Shown: positions 17,721 to 26,905, counted from the stretch's first letter. The stretch is DNA of 64,000 bases from Listeria ilorinensis (GCF_913566895.1 NZ_CAJYCN010000006.1:90179-154178); one strand, 5' to 3'. Notes: generated by a model from the sequence alone, not told the origin. Numbers and translations: made by a program.

Positions 17721-19994
17721 ATGACGACTTATATTGTAAAAGATGGCGGAAATCGCAAGTTACCTTTTGACCAGGAGAGACTAAACCGCTATTTAGATAA
17801 AATCCATGAAGAATTTCCAAAACTGGATATTAGCGATTACAAACGTAAGATTTTTAATTTCATTGATAAAAAAGACGAGTACGCATCCGATGAAATGGTA
17901 GATTATATGATTCGGGAAGCGGAAGCCAAAACAGATATCCACTTGCCTGAATGGGAGCATTTTGCAGCGCGTCTTTATTTAAATAAACTTTATAAAAAAG
18001 CGAGTAAAAATCGTTTTTATAATGATGATGATAAATATGGTTCTTATGTGGGACTGCAAGAAAGTTTGGGCGAGCGCGGCATTTATTCTGGCAGCATTTT
18101 GAAAAACTATTCGAAAGAAGAATTGATCGAAGCAGGCAAAATGATCGACCCGGAACGTGATAAATTATTTACATACAATGGGTTGTACTTGCTTGCAACA
18201 CGTTATCTGGCAACAGATCAAGCACGGAATGTTTATGAATTGCCACAAGAACGCTGGTTGACGATCGCGCTTTACTTGATGCAAAATGAGCCAAAAGCAA
18301 AACGGATGGAACTTGTTCATGAAGCATACTGGGCACTCAGCAATCTATATATGACGGTTGCGACGCCAACACTTGCGAATGCTGGTAAAACAGGCGGCCA
18401 ACTGTCAAGCTGTTTCATTGATACAATTGACGATAGCCTCCAAGGTATTTATGACAGCAATACGGATGTAGCCCGTGTTTCCAAACATGGTGGTGGTGTC
18501 GGTGCCTATATCGGTTATGTTCGTTCGACTGGTTCTGCGATTCGTGGGGTCAGAGGGGCGAGCGGTGGCGTGATTCCATGGATCAAGCAGCTCAACAATA
18601 CGGCAGTCAGTGTCGATCAATTAGGACAGCGTAAAGGTGCGATTGCTGTTTATTTAGATGTTTTCCATAAAGATATCGAGATGTTTTTGGACTTGCGTTT
18701 AAATAACGGTGATCAGCGGCTGCGTGCTCATGATGTCTTTACAGCAGTCTGCATTCCAGATCTATTTATGGAAACAGTTGAGCGACGTGGCGACTGGTAT
18801 CTTTTCGATCCACATGAAGTGAAGGAGAAAAAAGGCTGGTATCTGCAAGACTTTTATGATGAAAAACGCGGCGACGGTAGTTTCCGTGAAAAATATGAAG
18901 AACTGGTTGCCGATGAAACGATCAGCAGAAAAATCGTAAAGGCGATCGATATTATGAAACGTATCATGGTGAGCCAACTGGAAACGGGTAATCCATTTAT
19001 GTTTTACCGGGATGAAGTGAACCGGATGAACCCGAATAAGCATGCTGGAATGGTGTATTCCAGTAATCTTTGTACCGAAATCATGCAAAATATGAGCCCA
19101 ACACGGATGATCCAAGAAATCATCTCTGGTGACCAAATCGTAATTACAAAACAAGCAGGTGACTTTGTAGTCTGCAACTTATCTTCTGTGAACCTCGGGC
19201 GGGCAGTCATGGCGGAAGAAGGAACACTTGAGCGGCTGATCGATATCGAAGTGCGCATGCTCGACAATGTGATCGACTTAAATGAGCTTCCGGTTCCGCA
19301 AGCAACCATCACGAATCAAAAGTACCGCTCAATTGGACTCGGTACATTTGGATGGCATCACTTGCTTGCGCTAAAAAATATTGCCTGGGACTCCGAAGAA
19401 GCAGAAAGATATGCGGATGAACTTTACGAAAAAATTGGCTACTTGACGATTAAAGCAAGTGCCGAACTTGCTAAGGAAAAAGGCAGTTATCGTGCTTTTA
19501 AAGGCAGTGACTGGAATACGGGTGAATATTTCACGAAACGTGGTTATACAAGTGAGGCGTGGCGTGAACTTGCGGATGATGTGGCAGCTAATGGCATTCG
19601 GAACGCCTATTTACTGGCTGTAGCGCCAAATATGAGTACCGCACAGATTGCCGGCTCGACTGCTTCTATTGATCCTATTTACAGTGCCTTCTATTATGAA
19701 GAGAAAAAAGATTATCGCCGCCCAGTAATTGCGCCGAGTCTTAGCTTAAATACCTATCCGTACTATGAGAAAGGTGCTTATAAAGTCGACCAATTTGCGA
19801 GTGTTCGTCAAAATGCCCGCCGTCAACGCCACGTCGACCAATCATTGAGCTTTAATTTCTATGTACCGAGCGGCATCAAAGCAAGTAAATTGTTGGAGTT
19901 ACACATGACGGCATGGCGAGAAGGTTTGAAGACAACCTACTATGTTCGTTCGAATGACATTGATGTAGAAGAATGTGAATGGTGCTCAAGCTGA
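17721..19994 (+). CDS. nrdA: class I ribonucleotide reductase, alpha (large) subunit
   Basis: This 757-residue enzyme reduces ribonucleotides to deoxyribonucleotides. An N-terminal ATP-cone (residues about 1-95) precedes the barrel. Catalytic elements are SSCF (first redox Cys), NLCTE (Asn, radical Cys, Glu), TTYYVR (radical-transfer tyrosine pair) and the C-terminal CEWC shuttle. The ATP-cone suggests dATP-type overall allosteric control. ATG 17721 follows GGGGAG; the longer start (17676) lacks an RBS. Similar Listeria genes are annotated nrdA; nrdE is an alternative name. Confidence 0.9.
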   Translation: MTTYIVKDGGNRKLPFDQERLNRYLDKIHEEFPKLDISDYKRKIFNFIDKKDEYASDEMVDYMIREAEAKTDIHLPEWEHFAARLYLNKLYKKASKNRFYNDDDKYGSYVGLQESLGERGIYSGSILKNYSKEELIEAGKMIDPERDKLFTYNGLYLLATRYLATDQARNVYELPQERWLTIALYLMQNEPKAKRMELVHEAYWALSNLYMTVATPTLANAGKTGGQLSSCFIDTIDDSLQGIYDSNTDVARVSKHGGGVGAYIGYVRSTGSAIRGVRGASGGVIPWIKQLNNTAVSVDQLGQRKGAIAVYLDVFHKDIEMFLDLRLNNGDQRLRAHDVFTAVCIPDLFMETVERRGDWYLFDPHEVKEKKGWYLQDFYDEKRGDGSFREKYEELVADETISRKIVKAIDIMKRIMVSQLETGNPFMFYRDEVNRMNPNKHAGMVYSSNLCTEIMQNMSPTRMIQEIISGDQIVITKQAGDFVVCNLSSVNLGRAVMAEEGTLERLIDIEVRMLDNVIDLNELPVPQATITNQKYRSIGLGTFGWHHLLALKNIAWDSEEAERYADELYEKIGYLTIKASAELAKEKGSYRAFKGSDWNTGEYFTKRGYTSEAWRELADDVAANGIRNAYLLAVAPNMSTAQIAGSTASIDPIYSAFYYEEKKDYRRPVIAPSLSLNTYPYYEKGAYKVDQFASVRQNARRQRHVDQSLSFNFYVPSGIKASKLLELHMTAWREGLKTTYYVRSNDIDVEECEWCSS

Positions 19995-20019
19995 TTGGCC
20001 CCTATTTACAAAGAATCGG

Positions 20020-20039
20020 GCCCGCTTTGCCGAGCGGGC
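20020..20039 (+). other. intercistronic GC-rich hairpin
   Basis: GCCCGCT pairs with AGCGGGC between the alpha and beta genes. There is no T-run, so it is more likely an mRNA-stability or partial attenuation element than a terminator. Confidence 0.5.
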
Positions 20040-20078
20040 TTACATAAATGAACAAGCAAAAAGGAGGTTCACCAGAAA

Positions 20079-21128
20079 ATGGCTGAACAAAATGAACAAT
20101 TAACACGCATCAAGGTTTTGGAACCCTTAAGTCCGAACCGTTCCACATCTATCATCAACGGGGAAACAAGTGGGATTTTGAACTGGAATGATATTCCATA
20201 TCCATCTTTCTACCGTGCCTATAAAGAATTGTCCACCAATTACTGGATCCCAGATGAAGTGGATATGAAAGGGGACGCCAAGCAATATGCGGAGCTTTCT
20301 GAACAGGAGCGCTATGCATTTGACGCGATTATCGGCCTGCTAGCAAGTCTTGATTCGCCGCAAACGCGTTTTATCTATAATATAGCCGAATATATTACCG
20401 ACCCGGCCGTTCATGCAAATGCAGCAATCATTGCGCAACAGGAAGTGATCCATAATGAAAGTTATTCTTATGTGCTAGCTTCAATTACGAACCTGCAAGA
20501 GCAAAAACGCATTTTTGAACTTGCACGGACGCACCCGACCATCATCAAACGAAATGCACCGATTATGGAAGCCTATGATCAATTTATGCAAAATAAAACA
20601 GGTGAAACGCTGGTTCGAGCAATGATTCAGTCTTCCATTTTGGAGGGAATCAATTTTTACAGCGGCTTTGCTTATTTCTATAATCTGGTTCGCCAAAATA
20701 AAATGACCGGAACGGGTAAAATCATTAGTTTTATCAATCGAGACGAGCTGGCACATTCGAAATTTATTTCTGAAGTGATCCGGGCCATTCTTGGTGAAAA
20801 TCCAGAACTGCAAACAGACGAACTAATCAGCTATACACATGACGCCTTCAAACATGCGGTGGAATTAGAAACAGAATGGTCGGAAGAAGTTCTGCAAGGC
20901 ATTGAAGGCATTGATGTAGATGAAATGGTCGACTATGTGAAATACCGGGCCAACAAAATGCTAGGAATGCTAGGAATCGACGAACTTTACCCGGGCTACA
21001 GTGACAATACGATGACCTGGATCAAAGCTTATGCTGATAATTTTACAGAGACAAAAACTGACTTTTTCGAAATGCGCAATTCAAGTTATAAAAAAACAAA
21101 TATTGATAATGGATTTGACGATCTATGA
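20079..21128 (+). CDS. nrdB: class I ribonucleotide reductase, beta (small) subunit
   Basis: This 349-residue ferritin-like R2 protein forms the radical cofactor. All canonical ligands are visible: Asp in LASLDSPQ, Glu and His in QEVIHNESY with the radical Tyr four residues after the His, Glu in SSILEGINFY, and Glu and His in NRDELAHSKF. Nothing suggests a tyrosine-less class. It starts after AAAGGAGG. The stop overlaps the next ATG by 4 nt (ATGA), so translation is coupled to the flavodoxin. Confidence 0.9.
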   Translation: MAEQNEQLTRIKVLEPLSPNRSTSIINGETSGILNWNDIPYPSFYRAYKELSTNYWIPDEVDMKGDAKQYAELSEQERYAFDAIIGLLASLDSPQTRFIYNIAEYITDPAVHANAAIIAQQEVIHNESYSYVLASITNLQEQKRIFELARTHPTIIKRNAPIMEAYDQFMQNKTGETLVRAMIQSSILEGINFYSGFAYFYNLVRQNKMTGTGKIISFINRDELAHSKFISEVIRAILGENPELQTDELISYTHDAFKHAVELETEWSEEVLQGIEGIDVDEMVDYVKYRANKMLGMLGIDELYPGYSDNTMTWIKAYADNFTETKTDFFEMRNSSYKKTNIDNGFDDL

Positions 21129-21562
21129 GAATTCTCCTTGCTTATGATTCGTTAAGTGGGAATACAAAGCTGGTTGCGGATGAAATAAAAAAAGAATTCG
21201 TGGCGTACGGTCACGATGTTACTGATTTTCGTGTTTCCCCGCTTGCTGAATATCCGCTTGATGAGGAATACGACTTGTACGTGTTGGGGGCATGGACAGT
21301 CGATTACGGCAGAACACCAGAGGATATGAAAGATTTTATTGCCGAGCTGGAGATAAAACCGGAACATGTGGCACTTTTTGGAACAGGTGAAACGCAGTGG
21401 GGCGTCGAGTTCTTCTGTGGGGCAGTTGACCGAATGCAAAAATATTTCGGTTCAACGTACCCAACCCTAAAAATCGAGCAAATGCCGCATACAAAAGAAG
21501 ATGCTGAACAAATTAAACGCTTTGTCCAAGAAGTATTGGACAGAAGGGGTGAAGTCAAATGA
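21125..21562 (+). CDS. flavodoxin, probable reductant/activator for the R2 cofactor
   Basis: This 145-residue flavodoxin fold has the FMN phosphate loop YDSLSGNTKLVADEI at residues 7-21, with WTVDYGRTP and GTGETQWG flavin loops. It is longer than typical NrdI and more like a true flavodoxin, but the overlap with nrdB (ATGA) and with the thioredoxin gene argues for a dedicated role in activating the dimetal-tyrosyl cofactor. That role is inferred from context. Confidence 0.8.
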   Translation: MRILLAYDSLSGNTKLVADEIKKEFVAYGHDVTDFRVSPLAEYPLDEEYDLYVLGAWTVDYGRTPEDMKDFIAELEIKPEHVALFGTGETQWGVEFFCGAVDRMQKYFGSTYPTLKIEQMPHTKEDAEQIKRFVQEVLDRRGEVK

Positions 21563-21885
21563 CAAGTATCGAAATTAAATCACTGGAAGAATTTCAAACA
21601 TATATGGAAAGCGGCGAATTAGTGTATGTGGATTATTGGAAAGATAATTGCCCAAACTGTAAAATGCTGGATCTTTCTTTTCAAGAATTTAAACATACAG
21701 CCGTGGCTGAAAAAGTAAAAGTGTTAAAAGTAAAACTAGAAGAAGTAGGCGAAAATTTTTTCTTCGATCAAAATGTTCGTCAAACACCAACACTCGTCCT
21801 TTATAAGAGTGGCGAAGAGGTTTCACGATTGAACGGCTTTATTCCGCCAAACAAAATCGAAGAAGCCATCGCTGAACACGCCTAA
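21559..21885 (+). CDS. thioredoxin-like protein with CPNC active site
   Basis: This 108-residue thioredoxin fold has the active site DNCPNCKML (CxxC at about residues 32-35) and the cis-Pro loop RQTPTLVLY. It is the last gene of the reductase operon (ATGA overlap with the flavodoxin) and is probably the specific electron donor that re-reduces the alpha subunit's CEWC tail. CPNC differs from the CGPC of the housekeeping thioredoxin. Confidence 0.85.
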   Translation: MTSIEIKSLEEFQTYMESGELVYVDYWKDNCPNCKMLDLSFQEFKHTAVAEKVKVLKVKLEEVGENFFFDQNVRQTPTLVLYKSGEEVSRLNGFIPPNKIEEAIAEHA

Positions 21886-21925
21886 AAAAGAAGATCTCTC
21901 CCTTGGAAATGGGGAGGTCTTTTTT
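21886..21925 (+). terminator. terminator of the ribonucleotide reductase operon
   Basis: AAGA..CTCTCCC pairs with GGGGAG..TCTT, followed by six T. The downstream MazG-like gene starts only 23 bp later. Confidence 0.75.
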
Positions 21926-21947
21926 GTCGATACTGGAGGTACATGAG

Positions 21948-22232
21948 ATGAAGAAATTGCAAAATGAAATCACGGACTTTTTAAAAGAGAAGGATTGGCT
22001 GGATCAGTATCAGCATCAAAAGGAATTGGCAGCAGCACTGAGTGTGGAAGCCGCTGAACTGTTGGAATGCTTTCAATGGAAAAGTTCAGCTGAGGCGCTG
22101 GCTGAAAATCGGGAGGAGATTTTAGAAGAGGTGGCCGATGTGATGATTTATGCTCTGCAGATTGTAGAAAGTATGGGTGAGGACGGCACAGAAGTCATTC
22201 GGCGGAAACTCGCTATTAATCGTGCCAGATGA
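21948..22232 (+). CDS. MazG-like nucleotide pyrophosphohydrolase
   Basis: This 94-residue all-alpha NTP-PPase has the metal-binding pattern EAAELLECFQW ... EEVADVMIYAL (ExxE ... ExxD), like RS21-C6/iMazG enzymes that hydrolyse non-canonical or deoxy-NTPs. ATG 21948 follows GGAGG at 8 nt. Its place directly behind the reductase operon suits dNTP-pool sanitation, but a terminator separates them. The preferred nucleotide is unknown. Confidence 0.75.
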   Translation: MKKLQNEITDFLKEKDWLDQYQHQKELAAALSVEAAELLECFQWKSSAEALAENREEILEEVADVMIYALQIVESMGEDGTEVIRRKLAINRAR

Positions 22233-22241
22233 GTTATTCAA

Positions 22242-22275
22242 AAACGGCAGGCTCCACATGGGTACCTGCCGTTTG
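22242..22275 (+). terminator. terminator after the first MazG-like gene
   Basis: AAACGGCAGG pairs with CCTGCCGTTT around a 13-nt loop. Confidence 0.8.
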
Positions 22276-22292
22276 CTTATTGTCTATGTAAA

Positions 22293-22472
22293 TTAGCGGA
22301 ATGAATAGGAGCGGGAACGTTTTTTCTTAGCTCTAACGATGGCAATCATACCTAGAATGGCAAGAACAAGGCCAAGCAGGAATGTAAAGAAACCAATCAG
22401 CCCCGGAATACTGAACGATACGCCAATACCAATCAGGCCTAAAATAAACAGGATGATACGCATTACTTTCAA
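22293..22472 (-). CDS. small membrane protein, unknown
   Basis: This 59-residue protein has two tightly packed Gly-rich helices (IILFILGLIGIGVSFSIPG and FFTFLLGLVLAILGMIAIV) and a basic Arg/Ser tail RAKKKRSRSYSFR. The TTG start at 22472 lies 8 nt after AAAGGAG; the longer ATG-type reading to 22502 would contain the RBS. Function is unknown. Confidence 0.6.
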   Translation of the reverse strand: MKVMRIILFILGLIGIGVSFSIPGLIGFFTFLLGLVLAILGMIAIVRAKKKRSRSYSFR

Positions 22473-22663
22473 GCGAAAAACTCCTTTCAAATAATCTACC
22501 AACCATTATATCATTTTTTTAACCGTAAAAAGAGAAAAAATTTTTAAAGATGAAAAGCACTGGCAGCACACCAGTTCGCATTTTTTGTCATTAGTCAAGA
22601 CTACCAAGCAAAATAAAAATTTGTTATAGTAAAAAAGATAATGATTCGTGGAGGGAAAAGGGA

Positions 22664-22978
22664 ATGGATTTTAAAGAGTATCAAGAACTAGCAAAACGAA
22701 CAGCTGCCCATCATGAGCAGGCACTTACGAATTACGGACTGGGTGTAGCAGGAGAAGCAGGTGAGGTTGTTGAAATCATCAAAAAATATGCCTTTCACGG
22801 CCATGATCTCGATAAAGATGCTCTAACCAAGGAATTGGGGGATATCTTATGGTATGTTTCGCAGATTGCGGAGTGGGCCAATATTGAACTAGAAGATGTA
22901 GCCGAAATGAATATTCAAAAATTAAAAAAACGCTATCCTCATGGTTTTTCACAGGAGCGTAGCAAGTTATCAATTTAA
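22664..22978 (+). CDS. MazG-family nucleotide pyrophosphohydrolase (second copy type)
   Basis: This 104-residue protein has the MazG metal site EAGEVVEIIKK (ExxE, about residue 31) and LGDILWYVSQIA (ExxD equivalent, about residue 61), closest in style to the short phage/Bacillus MazG type. It starts at ATG 22664 after TGGAGGG. It is probably a housekeeping NTP pyrophosphatase removing aberrant nucleotides and is not closely similar to the MazG-like protein 700 bp upstream. Confidence 0.8.
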   Translation: MDFKEYQELAKRTAAHHEQALTNYGLGVAGEAGEVVEIIKKYAFHGHDLDKDALTKELGDILWYVSQIAEWANIELEDVAEMNIQKLKKRYPHGFSQERSKLSI

Positions 22979-23007
22979 GGATGAAGCCATGTGCTCCATC
23001 CTTTTTT
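22977..23007. terminator. convergent terminator between mazG and the WYL regulator
   Basis: AAGGATG pairs with CATCCTT and is followed by a T-run. Confidence 0.65.
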
Positions 23008-23013
23008 GATCGA

Positions 23014-23949
23014 TCACGAATATTTCAAAAGTAAACCATGTAATTTCTCACAGTAAGCTTCTCGTAAAAAAGCTGGCTCTAAAATTGTCAGATGTTCACC
23101 AAATGCTAGACAGTATTGGACCATAAAATCTGTTTCGGCTTCTCCAAATGTTCCTTCAATCAGAAAGCCATCTTCTTTTTCAATCAGCTGCATATTTTCA
23201 TAATTTTTCTTGCGGAATAGATCAAGGCCATCTTGGGAAAGCTTCAAAGTAAAGGCAAGCGGTCGATCCTCTATAGTTTGCTGTTGATAACGTTTTTGAA
23301 TCTCAATTTCATCCATTTTTTCAGCAGGATGGATACTTTCTGTCATGTCCAAAATAAATTCGGCACGAAATGTCCGAAAAGCTGCACGATCCAGATCCCA
23401 AACAAAAATATACCAGTTCCCCTCTACAAATGTCATGGAAAGAGGCTGGATGTGGCGCGTTTCTTTCTGATAACGGTGGTAAGTGATAACGAGTACTTTT
23501 TGTTTTAAAATGGTAAGAAAAAGATCGGCCAGAGGAACCGGAAAATCCTGATCGGCGGCTCCATGAAAATGAATCAGACGGTCGATTGCTTCTGCTCTGG
23601 CTTGTTCTTTTTCAGGAAGAATAGCTTGCAGTTTACGCCGTAAAGCGATATAACTTTGATTGAATGGATTGTTTGACATCCTTTTTAACAACTGCAAGGA
23701 GAAAAAAAGTGCTCCCCATTCCTCACTTGTAAAATAAAGTGGCGGTAGTGGTGGCGAGCCAATCAGTTGATAGCCACCATGACGACCGGAAATAGAATAA
23801 AGTGGAGCGCCAAGGTCTTCCAGTGCGACAATGTCACGTAGAGCCGTTCTTTTGGAGATCGAAAAAGCTGTCATTAAATCTTGCAGAGTAAACCGCTTGG
23901 CATTGTGAACAAAAAGAAGTTCCTGCATTAAACGTTCATTTTTTTTCAT
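23014..23949 (-). CDS. YafY-type HTH/WYL-domain transcriptional regulator
   Basis: This 311-residue protein has an N-terminal DeoR-like helix-turn-helix (FTLQDLMTAFSISKRTALRDIVALEDLG, residues about 16-45) and a central WYL-like domain (VLVITYHRYQKETRHIQPLSMTFVEGNWYIFVWD) with a WCX-type C-terminus. WYL domains sense ligands, often nucleic acids or nucleotides. It is divergent from the PhnB-like/DfsB-like pair, a plausible target operon (inference). Confidence 0.8.
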   Translation of the reverse strand: MKKNERLMQELLFVHNAKRFTLQDLMTAFSISKRTALRDIVALEDLGAPLYSISGRHGGYQLIGSPPLPPLYFTSEEWGALFFSLQLLKRMSNNPFNQSYIALRRKLQAILPEKEQARAEAIDRLIHFHGAADQDFPVPLADLFLTILKQKVLVITYHRYQKETRHIQPLSMTFVEGNWYIFVWDLDRAAFRTFRAEFILDMTESIHPAEKMDEIEIQKRYQQQTIEDRPLAFTLKLSQDGLDLFRKKNYENMQLIEKEDGFLIEGTFGEAETDFMVQYCLAFGEHLTILEPAFLREAYCEKLHGLLLKYS

Positions 23950-24030
23950 AAATACTCCTTAAAAGGTGCCATATTTTGACACTATTATACGCTATACTAA
24001 AAGAAAGTAAAAGAAAGCAGGGGATAAATC

Positions 24031-24486
24031 ATGGAAAAATTGGCAATCTCACCATTTTTAACATTGAATGGACAAGCAAACGAGGCGATTCAATATTATC
24101 AAGAGTTGTTTGAAGCAGAAATTTTATTCAAGATTACCAATCGTGAAATCAAGGAACAAATGGATCCGACTTTTGAGTATCCAGAAGAAGAAGCAGATTG
24201 GATTTCGCATTCTGTCATAGCCTTTGCCGGGCAAACGTGGATGATCGCTGATAGTGCGATTACTTCGACAACAGAAGAATTTCAAATCGGTAACCATTTT
24301 TCATTTTGTTTGGAGGTAGCAGACCGACCGGCTGCTGAAGCCCTTTACCAACGTTTTTTGAGAGATCCGCGTACGGTTATACAGGAGCCGTTAGCTGATA
24401 ATCTTTTTTCAGAGGGCTATGCAATCGTCAAATGCCCGTTCGGGATCACTTTTCAAATTGTCAGCAAGGAGGCACCGGTATCATGA
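24031..24486 (+). CDS. PhnB-like VOC-superfamily protein
   Basis: This 151-residue protein is typical of the PhnB/3-demethylubiquinone-methyltransferase-like glyoxalase fold: ISPFLTLNGQANEAIQYYQELF at the N-terminus, WMIADS, FSFCLEV and a closing CPFGITFQIV. These proteins often act as small stress or antibiotic-binding proteins. It starts at ATG 24031 after AGCAGGGG and overlaps the next gene by 4 nt. Confidence 0.75.
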   Translation: MEKLAISPFLTLNGQANEAIQYYQELFEAEILFKITNREIKEQMDPTFEYPEEEADWISHSVIAFAGQTWMIADSAITSTTEEFQIGNHFSFCLEVADRPAAEALYQRFLRDPRTVIQEPLADNLFSEGYAIVKCPFGITFQIVSKEAPVS

Positions 24487-24998
24487 AAGCCTATGAGAAC
24501 AAAGAAATGTTAATAGAAGCCATCCAAAAAAGCTATCAAAAATTTATTCAAGAATTTACTGATATACCGGAAACGCTTAGTAATCAGCCAGTCGAGACGG
24601 TCGATAAAACACCGAAGGAAATGCTTGCTTATCAGGTAGGCTGGCTGACGCTCGTTCTCTCATGGGAACAAGAGGAACAGTCCGGCAAGCAAGTTATCAC
24701 ACCCACGCCGGAATATAAATGGAACCAGTTGGGATCACTCTACCAGTCTTTTTATCAGCAATATGGGAAAGTGGCACTCAGTGAACAAACTGAACAACTA
24801 GATCAACTGGTTTCTGAGTGGATTCAGTGGATTAAAACGCTGTCGGATGAAGTATTATTTGAGCCGGGCAAGCGCAACTGGGCAACAACAAAAGCGATGT
24901 GGCCTGTTTATAAATGGATCCATATCAATTCGGTCGCTCCATTTACGAACTTTCGACCTAAAATTCGCAAATGGAAAAAACTGATGTTGTTGAAGTGA
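24483..24998 (+). CDS. DfsB/ClbS-family (DUF1706) four-helix protein
   Basis: This 171-residue protein (MKAYENKEMLIEAIQKSYQK start; DKTPKEMLAYQVGWLTLVL; WATTKAMWPVYKWIHINSVAPF end) matches the DfsB/ClbS (DUF1706) group of DinB-like helical bundles, whose member ClbS protects from colibactin. ATG 24483 has AGGAGG upstream and overlaps the upstream stop (ATGA); the longer frame to 24432 is an artefact. Its function here is unknown. Confidence 0.75.
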   Translation: MKAYENKEMLIEAIQKSYQKFIQEFTDIPETLSNQPVETVDKTPKEMLAYQVGWLTLVLSWEQEEQSGKQVITPTPEYKWNQLGSLYQSFYQQYGKVALSEQTEQLDQLVSEWIQWIKTLSDEVLFEPGKRNWATTKAMWPVYKWIHINSVAPFTNFRPKIRKWKKLMLLK

Positions 24999-25006
24999 AT
25001 GTGAAG

Positions 25007-25042
25007 AAAACAGCTGTCAATCTTGGTTGGTGGCTGTTTTTT
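25007..25042 (+). terminator. terminator after the DfsB-like gene
   Basis: AAAACAGC pairs with GCTGTTTT around an imperfect loop. Confidence 0.65.
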
Positions 25043-25157
25043 AGCTTCTATCATTCTTGATTGTCATGTATAATTAAATGACAAGACATGTATATCTAGA
25101 TTTTTTATCTATCTCCCGTTATAATGAATGAGATATGAATAAAAGGGAGTAATGACA

Positions 25158-26174
25158 ATGAAAGATTATTTGATTGACCGCTCTTATAAAGCGTCAATGG
25201 GAATTGCAAATGCAGTACTTGTAACGCTAGGAATGGGGCTCTTGATACAAACGATTGGTCAATTGCTTGGCTGGTCATTTTTGATCCAAATTGGTGCGAT
25301 CGGCAAAACAATGCTGATTCCTGGGATCGGTGTAGGGATTGCTATTTGTCTTCGTGCTAATACACTGGTGGTGATCAGTGCTGCGGCTAGCGCTGTGATT
25401 GGCGGAGGTGGCAGTATTGCACTGGAAAACGGTGGTTTTGCGATTTCTGGCGGCGAGCCAGTGGGGGCGATTCTAGCTGTGATCGTGGCGGTCTGGTGTG
25501 GAAAACGCGTGACTGGAAAGACGAAGTTCGATATGGTGCTGATTCCTGCAGTCTCACTTTTGGCTGGTGGACTGAGCGGCTTGCTTTTTGCAAAAATCAT
25601 GACGCCCGTTCTTGTGACGATCAGCGGTTTTATCACAAGCTTAGTTCAAGGGTCACCACTTATTTCATCCATCGTGATCGCAGGTGTATTTGGTCTTCTT
25701 ATTCTAAGTCCAGCATCATCAGCTGCGCTGGCGATTGCCCTTCAATTGGACCCAACTGCTAGTGCCGCTGCGCTGATTGGCTGTTCGGTGCAATTTGTTT
25801 CATTTGCAGTTCTGAGTTTTCGTGACAATAACTGGGGGGCTTTCTTTGCACAGCTCATTTGTACGCCAAAATTACAGACGCCCAACCTGATTCGTAAACC
25901 TAGTTTGATGATCGTGCCGCTTCTTACAGCAATGGTTGCAGGGCCAATTGGTGTTCTTGGCTTCCATTTGCAGGCGACAAGTGAAATTGCTGGGATGGGC
26001 TTGTGTGCACTTGTTGCGCCTCTTTATCTAGCGGCGAATGAAGGCTTTTTAGCACTCAGCTTATTTTTAGTTGTTGCTGTTATCTTGCCAGCTGTGATTG
26101 CACTCCTCGTTCGACCGTTTCTTATTTCTAAACAGAAACTTCGGGCGGGAGATTTGAAAATTGAACTTGAATAG
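25158..26174 (+). CDS. PTS EIIC-like membrane protein (PfoR family)
   Basis: This 338-residue hydrophobic protein has about nine or ten helices, Gly-rich stretches AVIGGGGSIALENGG and GFAISGGEPVGAILAV, and a late GLCALVAPLYLAANEGF. It belongs to the EIIC-type family (PTS_EIIC_2) often annotated as toxin regulator PfoR. No EIIA or EIIB partner is nearby, so transport of a sugar is not shown. ATG 25158 lies 8 nt after GGGAG; ATG 25152 is too close. Confidence 0.75.
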   Translation: MKDYLIDRSYKASMGIANAVLVTLGMGLLIQTIGQLLGWSFLIQIGAIGKTMLIPGIGVGIAICLRANTLVVISAAASAVIGGGGSIALENGGFAISGGEPVGAILAVIVAVWCGKRVTGKTKFDMVLIPAVSLLAGGLSGLLFAKIMTPVLVTISGFITSLVQGSPLISSIVIAGVFGLLILSPASSAALAIALQLDPTASAAALIGCSVQFVSFAVLSFRDNNWGAFFAQLICTPKLQTPNLIRKPSLMIVPLLTAMVAGPIGVLGFHLQATSEIAGMGLCALVAPLYLAANEGFLALSLFLVVAVILPAVIALLVRPFLISKQKLRAGDLKIELE

Positions 26175-26182
26175 GAGAGCAG

Positions 26183-26213
26183 AAAACCCCGAGCAGAATA
26201 TGCTCGGGGTTTT
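26183..26213 (+). terminator. terminator after the PfoR-like gene
   Basis: AAAACCCCGAGCA pairs with TGCTCGGGGTTTT around a 5-nt loop. Confidence 0.9.
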
Positions 26214-26216
26214 CTT

Positions 26217-26391
26217 CGGATGAGCCAACTTGCCACTCATCTGATAGGCCGGTATTTGTCTGATGTTTCTGTCTAAACATACATAAGGGATAACGGTTTT
26301 GGCTTCCAGAAGCAAGTTGCGTATTTCGATTTTTCTGGGTTGATCCCAGCAGGACATCTGGTTAACATCAGCTTATGCCCTGTTTCTTCTC
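26217..26391. other. remnant region downstream of the pseudogene
   Basis: No intact gene is visible. The reverse strand in a shifted frame reads PRKIEIRNLLLEAKTVIPYV, which may be a further fragment of the decayed gene. Confidence 0.3.
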
Positions 26392-26757
26392 TCAGATACC
26401 GCGAGATTGCTTACGGCCAAATGAGCGCTGTTCTTGCAACTGTTCGACCATTTTAAGATACGATACTTTGTTCCGCTGCTTTAAAAGAGTGAGGACCTTT
26501 CAAAGCTGGGACGTAACGAAAATCCGTTTCCCTGTCTTTTCAAAATATTCGTCCTTGACGCGGCTAGAATCCCCATCGCCTTCCTCCTGCAATTTTGAAA
26601 AGATGTGACCTTTAACCAACTTTCTTCCTTGACCATCAGACGCTTCCGGCATATGACAAAGCTGAAAAAATCTCAGCTTGTACACGGAATAGAATTACAA
26701 GATGGAAGCAGGTGATGTTGAATGGTTTAAAAAAATTAAAGGATTTTTTTCTTTCAT
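26392..26757 (-). pseudogene. pseudogene with intact promoter and start but in-frame stops
   Basis: On the reverse strand a TATAAT (+ strand 26788-26793), an AGAGGTG RBS and ATG 26757 open a frame reading MKEKNPLIFLNHSTSPASIL, then TAA at codon 21. The same frame continues with MPEASDGQGRKLVKGHIFSK, a TGA after FVTSQL, and KVLTLLKQRNKVSYLKMVEQ to a TGA at 26394-26392. The frame is unbroken apart from stops over 122 codons, which fits recent inactivation. I do not recognise the family. It occupies the place next to fhuD where the ATPase gene fhuC sits in L. monocytogenes but does not look like an ABC ATPase. Confidence 0.5.
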
Positions 26758-26905
26758 TCGCAACACCTCTTTCACTTTTGTTACTATATTATAGCCGATT
26801 TTGAAAATTGTAAACGCTTAATTCGAAAAATGAGTCCTATGGATGAGCTTTTTAGTAAAAATTGGATTTTAGCAGGAAAAAATACATCAGAAAGATAAAA
26901 ATATG

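Noticed and set aside
19995..20078. True terminator between nrdA and nrdB
   Set aside because: The GCCCGCT/AGCGGGC stem is not followed by a T-run and nrdB has no promoter of its own in the short gap.
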